Assembly: GCF_900182955.1 (NCBI RefSeq)
Contig: NZ_FXUL01000001.1
Coordinates: 248,001 to 312,000 of the forward strand
Source of the DNA: Noviherbaspirillum suwonense
Lineage (GTDB): Bacteria > Pseudomonadota > Gammaproteobacteria > Burkholderiales > Burkholderiaceae_D
DNA length: 64,000 nucleotides
Direction of reading: 5' to 3'
Part shown: positions 1 to 13,513 of the stretch, piece after piece
Position numbering within the stretch: the stretch's first letter is position 1
Layout of the letters: the number at the start of each line of letters is the position of its first letter
Program-made: the position numbers and the translations under genes
The notes under the pieces: generated by a model
What the model was told of the DNA's origin: nothing
The model's database searches: none
What the model saw: only the letters and a program-made list of their open reading frames with translations

Positions 1-1137
1 TTCGATGGCGCCGTTAAAGAACGGCGTCTTGCGGGCTTCCTTCAGCCGCAGCAGCCTGGGCAGGCCTAGGTCGGCGGTGAACAGGAAGACCTTCCAGCCG
101 GCGAAGCGCTGCTTGAGCGTGGTGCCGAAGGCGCTGAAGAACGCTATCGCCATGTCGTCCTCCGGCACCGCGCTGTCGCCGCGCAGCGCGATCCGCTCGC
201 CATAGGGCGGGTTGGTGACCAGGAAGCCCGGCGTCTCGGTCGGCGGCTTGATTTCCTGCGCCTCGATCTGCTTCAGCGGCACCTCGAACAGGATGCCGGC
301 CCGCTGCAGGTTGGCGCGCGTCATCGCCACCATGTCGCCGGAGATGTCGCTGCCGAAGATGGTGGGCGTCGCCGGAAGCGCGCGCGGCCTGACGCTGCCC
401 TTCACTTCGCGCCATTCGTCGCCGCTGAAGGCGTTGAATTTCTCGAATGCGAAGCGGCGGCGCGCGCCGGGCGGTATGCCGGCCAGCATCTGCGCGGCTT
501 CGGCCAGGATGGTGCCGGAGCCGCACATCGGGTCGAACAGCACGTCGCCAGGCTTCCAGCCGGACACGCGCAGCAGGCCGGCCGCCAGGTTCTCGCGCAG
601 CGGCGCATCGCCGGTGTCGAGCCGCCAGCCGCGCTTGAACAGCGCCTCGCCCGAGGTGTCCAGGTAGAGCGTGACATTGCGGGCGTCGATGAAGGCGAAG
701 ACCCGCATGTCGGGCGTCCGGGTGTCCACCGAAGGACGCTTGCCGCAAAGGTCGCGGAAGCGGTCGCAGATCGCGTCCTTGATCTTCAGCGTGGTGAACT
801 CCAGGCTTTTCAGCGGCGACTTGATCGCGGTGACGTCGATCCGTATCGTGTGGTCGACCTGGAACCAGTCTTCCCAGGTCTGGGCCAATGCCAGGTCGTA
901 AACATCGTTCTCGTTCAGGTAGCCGGCATGCGCGATGCGCATCAGCACCCGCGACGCCAGCCGCGAATGCAGGTTGACCCGCATCGCGTCCGCCATGCTG
1001 CCCGAGCAGTGGACGCCGCCGGGCACCTGGTTGTGCACCTTGAGCGTGGGGGAATAGTCGGCGGCGATCTCGTTGAGTTCGTCGGCGAGCGCCGCTTCCA
1101 TGCCGCGCGGGCATGGGCAGAAGTAGGAGTGATTCAT
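1..1137 (-). CDS. Class I SAM-dependent 23S rRNA (guanine-N2) methyltransferase, RlmL/YcbY type (3' end missing)
   Basis: Translating from the ATG at 1137 gives a protein starting MNHSYFCPCPRG that stays open to the window edge (379 codons, no stop seen). The N-terminal half fits a THUMP-type RNA-binding region. A SAM-binding motif DPMCGSGT lies near residue 202 and a catalytic NPPYG motif near residue 309, the pairing typical of N2-guanine RNA methyltransferases. Full RlmL of E. coli is a two-domain protein of about 700 residues, while many betaproteobacterial homologues are about 400-residue single-methylase forms. The length cannot be judged here because the C-terminus is cut. It is the last gene seen in a minus-strand run of housekeeping genes. 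Confidence 0.85.
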   Translation of the reverse strand, partial: MNHSYFCPCPRGMEAALADELNEIAADYSPTLKVHNQVPGGVHCSGSMADAMRVNLHSRLASRVLMRIAHAGYLNENDVYDLALAQTWEDWFQVDHTIRIDVTAIKSPLKSLEFTTLKIKDAICDRFRDLCGKRPSVDTRTPDMRVFAFIDARNVTLYLDTSGEALFKRGWRLDTGDAPLRENLAAGLLRVSGWKPGDVLFDPMCGSGTILAEAAQMLAGIPPGARRRFAFEKFNAFSGDEWREVKGSVRPRALPATPTIFGSDISGDMVAMTRANLQRAGILFEVPLKQIEAQEIKPPTETPGFLVTNPPYGERIALRGDSAVPEDDMAIAFFSAFGTTLKQRFAGWKVFLFTADLGLPRLLRLKEARKTPFFNGAIE

Positions 1138-1215
1138 GGGGTACCTTTTATCCGTAGTGATGCACTTGTTGCGGTTGTTACAGTTGCTTCGATTGGTACT
1201 GGCGCCGCGGCAGCG

Positions 1216-1821
1216 TCACGCCTGCTGCAGCGCCCGTTCGACGAAATCCAGCCTGTCCTGGCCCCAGTAGCCGACGCCGTCGACGATATACCAGGGCGCG
1301 CCGAACACGTTGGCGGCGATCGCGTCGTCGGTGTAACGGTCATATTCGGCCCGCACCGCCGCGCTGTCGGCGCTGTCGACCAGCGCGGCGCCGTCCAGGC
1401 CGGTCTCCGCGGCGATGGCCGACAGCGTGCCGGCATCGGCGATGTTGCGTTCCTCGACCCAGACCGCGCGCCCGACGGCGCCGGTCAGCCGCATCGCGGC
1501 ATCATTGCCCTCCGCCAGCTTGGCGGCGATGATCAGGCGCGCCGCCGGGTCGCCGTCGACCGGGAAGAAGGCCGGATGCAGGTTCAGCGGCAGGCCCAGG
1601 AAACGGCTCCATCGTTCCAGTTCCAGCAGCCGGTACGCCTGGCGCTGCGGCGCGCGCTTGGGCAGAGGCAGGCCGCCGGAGGTGCCGAAAACCCGGCCGA
1701 TATCGCAGGGCCTGATGTCGATATCGACCCCGTGCTGCTGCGTCATCGCGGTGAAGCGCTGGTGGCCGAGGTAGACGTAAGGCGATTGCGGCGCCAGGTA
1801 GTAGGTGCAGGATTTTGTCAT
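1216..1821 (-). CDS. 2-hydroxychromene-2-carboxylate isomerase-like DsbA-family protein
   Basis: The 201-residue protein has the thioredoxin-fold pattern of HCCA isomerases (NahD-like, glutathione S-transferase kappa relatives). It has an N-terminal SPYVYLG segment where the family carries its glutathione-activating serine (about residue 13), and a late VFGAPWYIVDG segment with the cis-proline loop. HCCA isomerases act in naphthalene degradation, but most chromosomal homologues outside such clusters have no proven substrate, and no aromatic-degradation gene lies nearby. It ends 78 bp before the methyltransferase gene and begins 14 bp after the upstream CopD-like gene, so it is probably co-transcribed with it. 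The family call is firm; the substrate is unknown. Confidence 0.8.
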   Translation of the reverse strand: MTKSCTYYLAPQSPYVYLGHQRFTAMTQQHGVDIDIRPCDIGRVFGTSGGLPLPKRAPQRQAYRLLELERWSRFLGLPLNLHPAFFPVDGDPAARLIIAAKLAEGNDAAMRLTGAVGRAVWVEERNIADAGTLSAIAAETGLDGAALVDSADSAAVRAEYDRYTDDAIAANVFGAPWYIVDGVGYWGQDRLDFVERALQQA

Positions 1822-1835
1822 CAGGCGCTCCGTAT

Positions 1836-2264
1836 TCAGAAGGGTTTGACCACGACCAGGATCACGATGGCCAGCAGGCCGATCACGGGGACTTCATTGA
1901 ACCAGCGATACCAGGCGTGGCTGCGGGCATTGGCGCCGTTGCGGAACTTGCGCAGCAGCGAGCCGCACGCATGGTGATAGCCGATCAGCAGCACCACCAG
2001 CGCCAGCTTCGCATGCAGCCAGCCATTGCCGGGGCCGCGGCCGATGCCATAACCGAGCCAGAGCCACAGGCCGAATACCAGCGCGGCAACCATCAGCATG
2101 CCGGAAAAGCGGTACAGCTTGCCGGCCATCAGCAGCAGGCGCTCGGTGGTGACCGTGTCCGCGCGGTCGACCATCGCCAGGTTGACGAAGATGCGCGGCA
2201 GGTAGAACAGCCCGGCGAACCAGGAAGTGACGAAGACGATATGCAGCGACTTGACCCAGAGCAT
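1836..2264 (-). CDS. CopD/HemJ-family small integral membrane protein
   Basis: This 142-residue protein starts at the ATG at 2264 (MLWVKSLHIVFVTSWFAG). It has about four hydrophobic segments, with the invariant-looking WVKSLH and WFAGLFYLPRIFV stretches of the CopD/HemJ (UPF0093) family. HemJ oxidises protoporphyrinogen IX in many Gram-negatives that lack HemG/HemY, whereas CopD proteins are linked to copper handling. The short length and LH...AGLFYLPR motif favour the HemJ side, but the two are easily confused. It lies between proA (27 bp upstream) and the HCCA isomerase-like gene, all on the minus strand. Confidence 0.75.
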   Translation of the reverse strand: MLWVKSLHIVFVTSWFAGLFYLPRIFVNLAMVDRADTVTTERLLLMAGKLYRFSGMLMVAALVFGLWLWLGYGIGRGPGNGWLHAKLALVVLLIGYHHACGSLLRKFRNGANARSHAWYRWFNEVPVIGLLAIVILVVVKPF

Positions 2265-2290
2265 GCGATTCCTTGTTGAATTTGTACTTG

Positions 2291-3556
2291 TTATTGGCGG
2301 ATTTCGCCGTGGCCGAACACCACATATTTCAGCGAGGTCAGGCCTTCCAGCCCGACCGGGCCGCGCGCATGCAGCTTGTCGTTGGAAATGCCGATCTCCG
2401 CGCCCAGCCCGTACTCGAAGCCGTCGGCGAAGCGGGTCGACGCATTGACCATCACCGACGCCGAGTCGACCTCGCGCAGGAAGCGCAGCGCGCGGCTGTA
2501 GTTCTCGGTGACGATGGCGTCGGTATGCTTCGATGAATAGGTGTTGATGTGGTCGATCGCCTGGTCGAGATTGTCGACCACCTTGACTGCAAGGATAGGC
2601 CCCAGGTATTCGGTGTGCCAGTCTTCCTCGGTCGCATGCGATAGGAAAGGGTAGCCGGCCAGCAGCGCATGCGCGGTCTCGTCGGCCCGCAGTTCGACCT
2701 CCTTGGTCTTGTACAGCTCGGCCAGGCGCAGCAGCACCTCGGGCGCAACCTCGCGGGCCACCAGCAGCGTCTCCATCGTGTTGCAGGTGCCATAGCGGTG
2801 GCATTTCGCATTGAAAGCCACCGGCAGCGCCTTTTCGATGTCGGCCTGGTCGTCGATGTACACATGGCAGATGCCGTCCAGGTGCTTGATCATCGGCACC
2901 GTCGACTCGCGCATCAGCCGCTCGATCAGTCCCTTGCCGCCGCGCGGCACGATCACGTCGACATGCTGCGGCATCGTGATCAGCGCGCCGACGGCCGCGC
3001 GGTCGGTGGTTTCGACGATCTGCACGCCGTCGGCCGGCAGGCCGGCGCCGGCCATGCCTTCCTTCACCAGCTTCGCCAGCGCCTGGTTGCAGTGGATCGC
3101 TTCCGAGCCGCCGCGCAGGATGGTCGCATTGCCGCTCTTGATGCACAGGCCCGCGGCGTCCACCGTCACATTGGGCCGCGCCTCGTAGATGATGCCGATG
3201 ACGCCCAGCGGCACCCGCATCTGGCCGACCTGTATGCCGGTCGGGCGGAACTTCATGTTGGAGATTTCGCCGATCGGGTCGGGCAGCGCGACGATCTGCT
3301 CCAGGCCTTCGGCCATGGTGGCGATCGCCTGGTCCGACAGCGTCAGCCGGTCCAGCATGGCCGGCGCCAGGCCGGCGGCGCGGGCCGCTTCGAGGTCGCG
3401 CCGGTTGGCGTCCTTCAGCAGCGCGGCGTCGCGCCGGATGGCGGCGGCGATCAGCGACAGCGCCTGGTTCTTCACCGCAGTGTCGGCACGGGCCATCGCG
3501 CGCGAAGCGGCGCGGGCACGCTGGCCGACGTCATTCATGTAATGCTGGATATCCAT
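2291..3556 (-). CDS. proA: Gamma-glutamyl phosphate reductase (glutamate-5-semialdehyde dehydrogenase)
   Basis: The 421-residue protein has the normal ProA length. It reduces gamma-glutamyl phosphate to glutamate-5-semialdehyde with NADPH, the second step of proline synthesis, in the cytosol. Recognisable parts are the [19 protein letters not shown] segment, the VPRGGKGLI loop and the catalytic-cysteine region [10 protein letters not shown]. The start at 3556 is preceded by an AGAGGAC ribosome-binding site. A methionine six residues later would also be possible. proB is not in the window, as is common in this group, where proA follows holA. Confidence 0.95.
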   Translation of the reverse strand: MDIQHYMNDVGQRARAASRAMARADTAVKNQALSLIAAAIRRDAALLKDANRRDLEAARAAGLAPAMLDRLTLSDQAIATMAEGLEQIVALPDPIGEISNMKFRPTGIQVGQMRVPLGVIGIIYEARPNVTVDAAGLCIKSGNATILRGGSEAIHCNQALAKLVKEGMAGAGLPADGVQIVETTDRAAVGALITMPQHVDVIVPRGGKGLIERLMRESTVPMIKHLDGICHVYIDDQADIEKALPVAFNAKCHRYGTCNTMETLLVAREVAPEVLLRLAELYKTKEVELRADETAHALLAGYPFLSHATEEDWHTEYLGPILAVKVVDNLDQAIDHINTYSSKHTDAIVTENYSRALRFLREVDSASVMVNASTRFADGFEYGLGAEIGISNDKLHARGPVGLEGLTSLKYVVFGHGEIRQ

Positions 3557-3613
3557 AATGTCCTCTGATAATTATGCCGGGGTCACGCAGCCAGGCAGCA
3601 AGCGGTCACGCAG

Positions 3614-4648
3614 TCATGCAGCCGTGCGGGCGCGACCCCGGGCCAGCGTCAAACCCAGCTGCAGCAGCGCGTCCCACGGGTCGCCGGCATGCTTCCTCGA
3701 ACGCAGGCCCTTGACCATCCGGTCTATGCTGGCCGCTTCCTGCAGCGCCTGCCGCAGCAGCGCCATCGGCAGCCGCCGCAATGCCGCCTCGGCCAGCTTC
3801 TCGCGCGGGCCCCAGACCCGGTGCTGCTTCAGCAGCGCCGGCAGCGACTGGCCCTGCGACAGCCCGGTCTGCAGCTTCAGCAGCGTGCGGATTTCCTCCG
3901 CCACCGCCCACAGCACCAGCGGCAGCGCCTCGCCTTCGCCTTTCAGGCCCTCGAGCATGCGCACCAGGCGCGCCGCATCGCCGGCCAGCATCGCCTCGTT
4001 GAGCTTGAACACATCATAGCGCGCCACGTTCAGCACTGCATCGTGGATCGCCTCGAAGCTGAGCTTGCCCGGCGGATGCAGCAGCGCCAGCTTCTGCAGT
4101 TCCTGGTGCGCCGCCAGCAGGTTGCCTTCGACCCGTTCGACGATGAAGTCAATGCCCGCCCGGTCGGCGCTCTGCTGCTGCGCGGCGAGGCGCACGCCTA
4201 TCCAGTTCGGCAACTGGCTGCGCTCGACCATCGGTATGTCGATGTAGACGCCGGCCTGCTGCAGCGCCCCGACCCAGGCGGCTTTCTGCGACGCCCAGTC
4301 CAGCTTGGGCAGGGTGATCAGCGTGACATTGTCCGGGTTGAGGCTGGACGCATAGGCCTGCAAGGCCTGGCCGCCGTCCTTGCCCGGCTTGCCGCCCGGT
4401 ATGCGCAGCTCGATCAGCTTGCGCTCGCCGAACAGCGACTGCGACTGGCTGGCGGCCAGCAGCGCGCCCCACTTGAAGCTGCGCTCCACGCTCAGCACCT
4501 CGCGCTCGTCGTAGCCCTTCGCCCGCGCCGCCCGGCGGATCTTGTCGGCCGCCTCCAGCGCCAGCAGGTGCTCGTCGCTGGCGATCACGTACAGCGGCGC
4601 CAGCGTCTTCGCCAGGTGCGCGTCCAGCGCGTCGATGCGCAGCTGCAT
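3614..4648 (-). CDS. holA: DNA polymerase III subunit delta
   Basis: The 344-residue protein matches HolA in length and layout. The start MQLRIDALDAHLAKTLAPLYVIASDEHLL is followed by the degenerate AAA+ domain and the helical collar domain. HolA is the clamp-loader subunit that opens the beta sliding clamp. It begins 6 bp after the lptE stop, so its ribosome-binding site lies inside the end of lptE and the two genes are almost certainly coupled. The order leuS-lptE-holA-proA on one strand is a conserved arrangement in Burkholderiales. Confidence 0.92.
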   Translation of the reverse strand: MQLRIDALDAHLAKTLAPLYVIASDEHLLALEAADKIRRAARAKGYDEREVLSVERSFKWGALLAASQSQSLFGERKLIELRIPGGKPGKDGGQALQAYASSLNPDNVTLITLPKLDWASQKAAWVGALQQAGVYIDIPMVERSQLPNWIGVRLAAQQQSADRAGIDFIVERVEGNLLAAHQELQKLALLHPPGKLSFEAIHDAVLNVARYDVFKLNEAMLAGDAARLVRMLEGLKGEGEALPLVLWAVAEEIRTLLKLQTGLSQGQSLPALLKQHRVWGPREKLAEAALRRLPMALLRQALQEAASIDRMVKGLRSRKHAGDPWDALLQLGLTLARGRARTAA

Positions 4649-4654
4649 GCCCGC

Positions 4655-5176
4655 CTACTGGACCGGCTTGATGGCGGAGACGCGGCGCAGCACCTGCTGC
4701 ACCAGGTCGCTCTGCATCTCGCGGAACAGCGTCGCTTCTTCCGCTTCCTTGGCCAGCACCTGGTTTTCGTTGAAGCTCTGGATCCGGCGGATCACCAGGT
4801 CGGTCGGCGCCAGCAGCTGCCGGCCTTCCTTGTCCACCACCCGGAAGTTGACCCGGTACAGCAACGTGTATTCGCGTACCCGGCCCTGGCTGTTCAGCGA
4901 CAACACCTGCTTGTCCCTGCCTTCGTTCAGGACTTCGAGGGCGGCGTCGGCCAGCTTGCGGTCGCTGACGATTTCGATATTGCTCATCACGTCGAGATTG
5001 CGGCGCAGCTGCACGCCCAGCGGCGAGGTCTCGGCCACGCTCACGAACAGCGTCTTGAACGGCAGGATCGGCTGCGGGCCGGTGCCGCGCAGCTTGAAGC
5101 CGCAGGCCGACAGCGCCAGCATCGCGGCCAGCGCGACGGAAAGTAGGCGGACATAATGCTTCATGCGGTTTTCCAT
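4655..5176 (-). CDS. lptE: LPS-assembly lipoprotein LptE
   Basis: The 173-residue protein has a lipoprotein signal peptide ending in the lipobox LSAC followed by GFKLRG, the hallmark start of mature LptE (RlpB). LptE plugs the LptD barrel in the outer membrane and helps deliver lipopolysaccharide to the cell surface. Two in-frame starts exist: 5176 (MENRMKHY) and 5164 (MKHYVRLL). The second gives a tidier signal peptide, and neither has a clear ribosome-binding site. It sits between leuS (12 bp upstream) and holA (6 bp downstream). Confidence 0.9.
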   Translation of the reverse strand: MENRMKHYVRLLSVALAAMLALSACGFKLRGTGPQPILPFKTLFVSVAETSPLGVQLRRNLDVMSNIEIVSDRKLADAALEVLNEGRDKQVLSLNSQGRVREYTLLYRVNFRVVDKEGRQLLAPTDLVIRRIQSFNENQVLAKEAEEATLFREMQSDLVQQVLRRVSAIKPVQ

Positions 5177-5188
5177 GGCTTTCCCGGA

Positions 5189-7912
<2,724 letters not shown>

Positions 7913-8149
7913 TTATACTGGCTGCCCGGCAAACAGCGGGGCCGGGCGAGGGGAGACGAAAGCGGTTTTGCCCGGGCGCGGACGTATAGGGCGGGCAATC
8001 GGGGAGGGGAATGCTGCGCCCGCCCGGCCGGCGCAGGGACTGGCCGGCGGCAGGACCGGCGCACGGGGCGCCGCCTGCCAGGGACGGAGACGCCTGGCCG
8101 TCGCGGCGGCGTACGGACCCGGCAAGGCTGCCGGGTCCGCGGGCCAGCC

Positions 8150-9202
8150 TTACTTGCCCAGCGACGCCATGTCGATCACGAAGCGGTATTTCACGTCGCT
8201 TTTCAGCATGCGCTCATAGGCTTCGTTGATGTTGCCTATCGATAGCATCTCGATGTCCGAGACGATGCCGTGCTCGGCGCAGAAGTCCAGCATCTCCTGG
8301 GTCTCCGCGATGCCGCCGATCAATGAGCCGGCCAGGTGCCGGCGCTTCATGATCAGGTTGAACACCTGCGGCGACGGGTGTGGCGTCGCCGGCGCGCCGA
8401 CCAGCGTCATCGTGCCCTCGCGCCGCAGCAGCACCAGGAAGGCGTCGAGGCTGTGGGGCGCGGCGACGGTGTTGAGGATGAAGTCGAAGCTGTTTTCATG
8501 GGCCGCCATTTCTTCGGCATTCTTCGACACCACCACTTCGTCGGCGCCCAGGCGCAGCGCGTCCTCGCGCTTGCCGGGCGACGTGGTAAACAGCACCACG
8601 TGCGCGCCCATCGCATGCGCGATCTTGATGCCCATGTGGCCCAGTCCGCCCAGCCCGACCACGCCGACCTTCTGGCCCGGCCCGACCTTCCAGTGCCGCA
8701 GCGGCGAATAGGTGGTGATGCCCGCGCACAGCAGCGGCGCGGCGGCTGCCGGGTCGAGCGACGGCGGCACCCTGAGCACGAATTTCTCATGCACCACGAT
8801 ATTGTCCGCATAACCGCCGTAGGTCATGCCGCCGGTATGCATTTCCTCGCCGTTATAGGTGCCGACGAAGCCGTTCTCGCAATACTGCTCGAGCCCGATG
8901 CCGCAGGCGTCGCAGCGCTGGCACGAGTCCACCATGCAGCCGACGCCGACGATGTCGCCCTGCTTGTGGCGGGTGACATGGTCGCCGACCGCGGCGACGC
9001 GGCCGATGATTTCATGGCCGGGCACCACCGGGTAAACCGTGTTGCCCCATTCATTGCGCACCGTGTGCAGGTCGGAATGGCAGACCCCGCAGTAGAGGAT
9101 GTCGATCTGGACATCGTGCGGTCCGGGGTCGCGCCGCTGGAAGTCCAGCGGGTGAAGCGGGTCGTCGGCGCGGGTAGCGCCATAGCCTCTGGATTGCAGC
9201 AT
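8150..9202 (-). CDS. Zinc-dependent NAD(P) alcohol dehydrogenase (YahK/AdhC type, cinnamyl-alcohol dehydrogenase family)
   Basis: The 350-residue medium-chain dehydrogenase has the catalytic zinc site (GVCHSDLH, GHEIIG), the structural zinc cysteines (CQRCDACGIGLEQYC) and a Rossmann motif VVGLGGLGHMG. This pattern fits YahK-like NADPH aldehyde reductases with broad specificity. It begins 29 bp after a DJ-1/PfpI gene. Pairing of an aldehyde reductase with a DJ-1-type glyoxalase/chaperone suggests handling of reactive aldehydes, which is inferred from context only. Confidence 0.88.
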   Translation of the reverse strand: MLQSRGYGATRADDPLHPLDFQRRDPGPHDVQIDILYCGVCHSDLHTVRNEWGNTVYPVVPGHEIIGRVAAVGDHVTRHKQGDIVGVGCMVDSCQRCDACGIGLEQYCENGFVGTYNGEEMHTGGMTYGGYADNIVVHEKFVLRVPPSLDPAAAAPLLCAGITTYSPLRHWKVGPGQKVGVVGLGGLGHMGIKIAHAMGAHVVLFTTSPGKREDALRLGADEVVVSKNAEEMAAHENSFDFILNTVAAPHSLDAFLVLLRREGTMTLVGAPATPHPSPQVFNLIMKRRHLAGSLIGGIAETQEMLDFCAEHGIVSDIEMLSIGNINEAYERMLKSDVKYRFVIDMASLGK

Positions 9203-9231
9203 GTTGCAGCCTTTGATCGTTGTGTCGGGTT

Positions 9232-9912
9232 TCAGGAATTGAGCCGCGCCAGAAGCATCCGTGCGGCTTCCTCGGACGAGGCCGGGTTCTGGCCGGTGAT
9301 CAGGTTGTCGTCGCTGACGACATAGGACTGCCAGTCCGGGCCGCGGCTGAAGTTGCCGCCGTTGCTTTTCATCGCGTCCTCGACCAGGAAGGGAACGACC
9401 TTGGTCAGCTGCACCGCTTCCTCCTCGGTGTTGGTGAAGCCGGTGACCTTGCGGCCGTTCACCAGCGGCTTGCCGTCGGCGCCCTTAACGTTGCGCAACG
9501 CGCCAGGCGCATGGCAGACCAGCGCGACCTGCTTGCCGGCCTTGAACATGGTTTCGATCGTGCGGATCGAGTCGGCGTCTTCCGCCAGGTCCCACAGCGG
9601 GCCATGGCCGCCCGGGTAGAACACCGCGTCATAGTCTTCCGCCCGTATGCCCGACAGCGGCACGGTGGACGCCAGCGCACGCTGCGAATCGGCGTCGCCC
9701 TTGAAGCGGCGGGTAGCGTCGGTCTGGGCATCGGGCTCGTCGCTCTTCGGGTCCAGCGGCGGCTGGCCGCCCTTGGGCGAAGCAAGCGTGATGTCGGCGC
9801 CGGCATCCTTGAATACATAATAGGGCGCGGCGAACTCCTCCAGCCAGAAGCCGGTTTTCTTGCCGGTATCGCCAAGCCGGTCGTGCGAGGTCAGCACCAT
9901 TAATATCTTCAT
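9232..9912 (-). CDS. DJ-1/PfpI-family type 1 glutamine-amidotransferase-like protein (Hsp31/glyoxalase III-like)
   Basis: The 226-residue protein carries the DJ-1/PfpI fold signature, with the nucleophilic elbow ALVCHAPGAL (Cys-His) and a preceding YPGGHGPLWDL segment with a conserved glutamate/aspartate region. Members include glutathione-independent glyoxalases and Hsp31 chaperones that detoxify methylglyoxal. It is the promoter-proximal member of a two-gene minus-strand unit with the alcohol dehydrogenase. It is divergent from the penicillin-binding protein gene, so the roughly 160 bp between them should hold both promoters. Confidence 0.85.
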   Translation of the reverse strand: MKILMVLTSHDRLGDTGKKTGFWLEEFAAPYYVFKDAGADITLASPKGGQPPLDPKSDEPDAQTDATRRFKGDADSQRALASTVPLSGIRAEDYDAVFYPGGHGPLWDLAEDADSIRTIETMFKAGKQVALVCHAPGALRNVKGADGKPLVNGRKVTGFTNTEEEAVQLTKVVPFLVEDAMKSNGGNFSRGPDWQSYVVSDDNLITGQNPASSEEAARMLLARLNS

Positions 9913-10073
9913 GGAATCTCCGTGTGGGTAGGTTTGCAGCGGGTAGGCTGCTTGGATAGCTCATCGTCCGCGGTGGTTCCCGCATGCTGCGGACCGGGCG
10001 GGCGAGTCGGGTATCATCGCCGCTTTCGCGCTTTCCTGCCGGCAGGCGCTCGAAACCAGTCAGGAGAGCAGCT

Positions 10074-12452
10074 TTGGAACAGCAACAATCACCGGCAAGC
10101 AGGGCGGATGCGGTGCGGCGGCTTGGACGTCGCATCGCCGGCTATTACACCGGCGTGATCGCCCCCGGCGCCAGCCGCATGGCGCGGGCCAGGTCGGCCG
10201 GGAAGGCGCTGGCCGCCAGCGCGGCGATCGGCTTCGTGCTGCTGGCGGCCTACAGCATCGTGCTGATCCCGTTCACGCCCAGCACGGCCGACCTGCGCAA
10301 AGCCAAGTCCGACCAGCCCAGCGTGCTGATGTCCATCGACGGCAAGCGCATCGCCACCTTCCGGCGCAGCAACCGGGAATGGGTGAAGCTGCAGCAGATC
10401 TCCCCCAACGTCATCAACGCGCTGATTTCCACCGAGGACCGGCGCTTCTACGAGCATGGCGGCATCGACTTCAGGCGCACGCTGGCCAGCATCGCCCACA
10501 CCCTGACCGGCGACACGCAGGGCGGCTCGACGCTGACGCAGCAGCTTGCGCGCAACCTCTATCCGGACGAGATAGGCCGCAGCCGGTCGCTGACCCGCAA
10601 GATCAAGGAAGTCATCACCGCGCTGAAGATAGAGCGCGCCTATACCAAGGACGAAATCCTCGAAACCTACCTGAACACGGTGCCCTTCCTCTACAACGCG
10701 TTCGGCATCGAGATGGCGGCCCGCACCTATTTCGACAAGCCGGCCGCGAAACTCAGCGTGCTGGAAAGCGCCACGCTGATCGGCATGCTGAAGGGCACCA
10801 GCTACTACAACCCGGTGAGCAATCCCGAGCGCGCGCAGAAGCGCCGCAACGTCGTGCTGTCGCAGATGAACAAGGCGGGGCTGCTGACCGACAGCGCGCT
10901 GGCCGGCCTGAAGAAGCGGCCGATACGGCTGGACTTCGAGCGCCAGGACGAGGACACCGGCCCGGCGCCGCACTTCGCCGAGTTCGTGCGGAAATGGCTG
11001 ATCGAATGGGCCGACAATAACGACTACAACATCTACCTCGACGGCCTGGTGGTCACCACCACGCTGGACTCGCGACTGCAGGCCGCGGCCAACCAGGCGG
11101 TGGCGCGGCAACTGGCCGGCCTGCAGGCTGTCGCCGATGTCGAATGGGGCATGGCGTCCTCAAGGCTGCTGTCGTCGTCGATGTCGACCTATGCCGGCAT
11201 GCGCCGCCGCATCCAGCCCTTCAGCTATTTCTGGAAGAGCCGCGACGACACGGTCGACGCGTTCGTCCGCGAGTCCGGCGCCTATCGCGCGGCCGTCGAC
11301 GGCGGCGCCGCGCCCGCGGCGGCGCTGGCGCAATTGCGCGCCGACAGCGCTTTCATGAACAAGCTGCGCGACGACAAGACACGGCTGCAGGCGGGCTTCA
11401 TCGCCATGGACCCGGCCAATGGCGAAGTGCGCGCCTGGGTCGGCAGCCGCGATTTCCAGACCGACCAGTACGACCATGTCGCCCGCGCCCAGCGCCAGCC
11501 CGGCTCGACGTTCAAGCCCTTCGTCTACGGGGCGGCGCTGGTCCAGGGCATGTTGCCGGACAATACCTTCATCGACAAGGCAGTGGAAATTCCGCTCGGC
11601 GGCGGCGCCGTATGGCGGCCGAGCGACCTCAGCCCGCCGAGCAACCAGTCCATGACGCTGCGCCAGGGACTGATGTATTCGAAGAACACCATCACTGCGC
11701 AGGTGATGCAGGAAGTCGGTCCGAAGCGCGTGGTCGACCTTGCCGTCAGCATGGGCGTCAACCAGAGCAAGCTGGACCCGGTGCCGGCGCTGGCCCTGGG
11801 CACAAGCCCGGTGACCATGCTGGAAATGGCCACCGCCTACAGCGCCATCGCCAACGGCGGCGACTACCGGCAGCCGGTCGTGGTCACCCGCATCGCCGAC
11901 CGCAACGGCCGGGTGCTGGCCGAATTCGAAGGCACGCAGCGGCGCGCGCTGCCGGCGGTGGTGGCGCAGGACCTGGTCGACATCCTGCGCGCGGCAGTAA
12001 CCCAGGGCACCGGCGCTGCGATCCGGTCGCAGTTCGGCATACAGGCCGATGTCGCCGGCAAGACCGGCACCACCCAAAACAATACCGACGGCTGGTTCAT
12101 GCTGATGCATCCCGGCCTGGTGTCGGGCGCCTGGGTCGGCTTCAACGATGCCCGCGTGACGATGCGCAGCAGTTATTGGGGGCAGGGGGCGCATAACGCG
12201 CTGTACGTGGTGGGGGATTTTTTCCGGCAGGCGCAGAATGGGCGGCTGGTGGATGTGGGGGCGCGCTTCGGCGGCGGGTCGGTGGTGTCGCCGATGCTGG
12301 AGCGGATGGATGGGTGGTTGGGGAGGGATAAGCATCCGTTGGCGGTGCCGGTGGATCCGGCGGATCCGGGGCCGGAGGAGGTCGCGCCGGCGGAGCCGCG
12401 GCAGGATGAACTGGAGCGGATTATCGAGCAGGCGCGGGAGGCGGTCCAGTAG
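10074..12452 (+). CDS. Class A penicillin-binding protein (bifunctional transglycosylase/transpeptidase)
   Basis: I place the start at the TTG at 10074 because AGGAGA at 10062-10067 sits at correct spacing; this gives 792 residues. One membrane anchor (ALAASAAIGFVLLAAYSIVLI) is followed by a GT51 domain with EDRRFYEHGG, GGSTLTQQLARNL and RKIKE. The transpeptidase domain follows, with the serine box GSTFKPF, SKNT and KTGTT. It polymerises and cross-links peptidoglycan at the inner membrane. The last 60 or so residues are rich in Pro/Glu/Asp and look disordered. Codon choice becomes strikingly G-rich in the final 250 bp. Confidence 0.92.
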   Translation: MEQQQSPASRADAVRRLGRRIAGYYTGVIAPGASRMARARSAGKALAASAAIGFVLLAAYSIVLIPFTPSTADLRKAKSDQPSVLMSIDGKRIATFRRSNREWVKLQQISPNVINALISTEDRRFYEHGGIDFRRTLASIAHTLTGDTQGGSTLTQQLARNLYPDEIGRSRSLTRKIKEVITALKIERAYTKDEILETYLNTVPFLYNAFGIEMAARTYFDKPAAKLSVLESATLIGMLKGTSYYNPVSNPERAQKRRNVVLSQMNKAGLLTDSALAGLKKRPIRLDFERQDEDTGPAPHFAEFVRKWLIEWADNNDYNIYLDGLVVTTTLDSRLQAAANQAVARQLAGLQAVADVEWGMASSRLLSSSMSTYAGMRRRIQPFSYFWKSRDDTVDAFVRESGAYRAAVDGGAAPAAALAQLRADSAFMNKLRDDKTRLQAGFIAMDPANGEVRAWVGSRDFQTDQYDHVARAQRQPGSTFKPFVYGAALVQGMLPDNTFIDKAVEIPLGGGAVWRPSDLSPPSNQSMTLRQGLMYSKNTITAQVMQEVGPKRVVDLAVSMGVNQSKLDPVPALALGTSPVTMLEMATAYSAIANGGDYRQPVVVTRIADRNGRVLAEFEGTQRRALPAVVAQDLVDILRAAVTQGTGAAIRSQFGIQADVAGKTGTTQNNTDGWFMLMHPGLVSGAWVGFNDARVTMRSSYWGQGAHNALYVVGDFFRQAQNGRLVDVGARFGGGSVVSPMLERMDGWLGRDKHPLAVPVDPADPGPEEVAPAEPRQDELERIIEQAREAVQ

Positions 12453-12539
12453 CGGGCCGGCGACTTGTGGCCTGTGTTTAAGGATAAGTTAGGGGTGGGG
12501 TAGGCGCTTACCGTTGCGAGGGGCCTTGGCAAAGCGTCA

Positions 12540-13500
<961 letters not shown>

Positions 13501-13513
13501 ATCTATCCCTGCA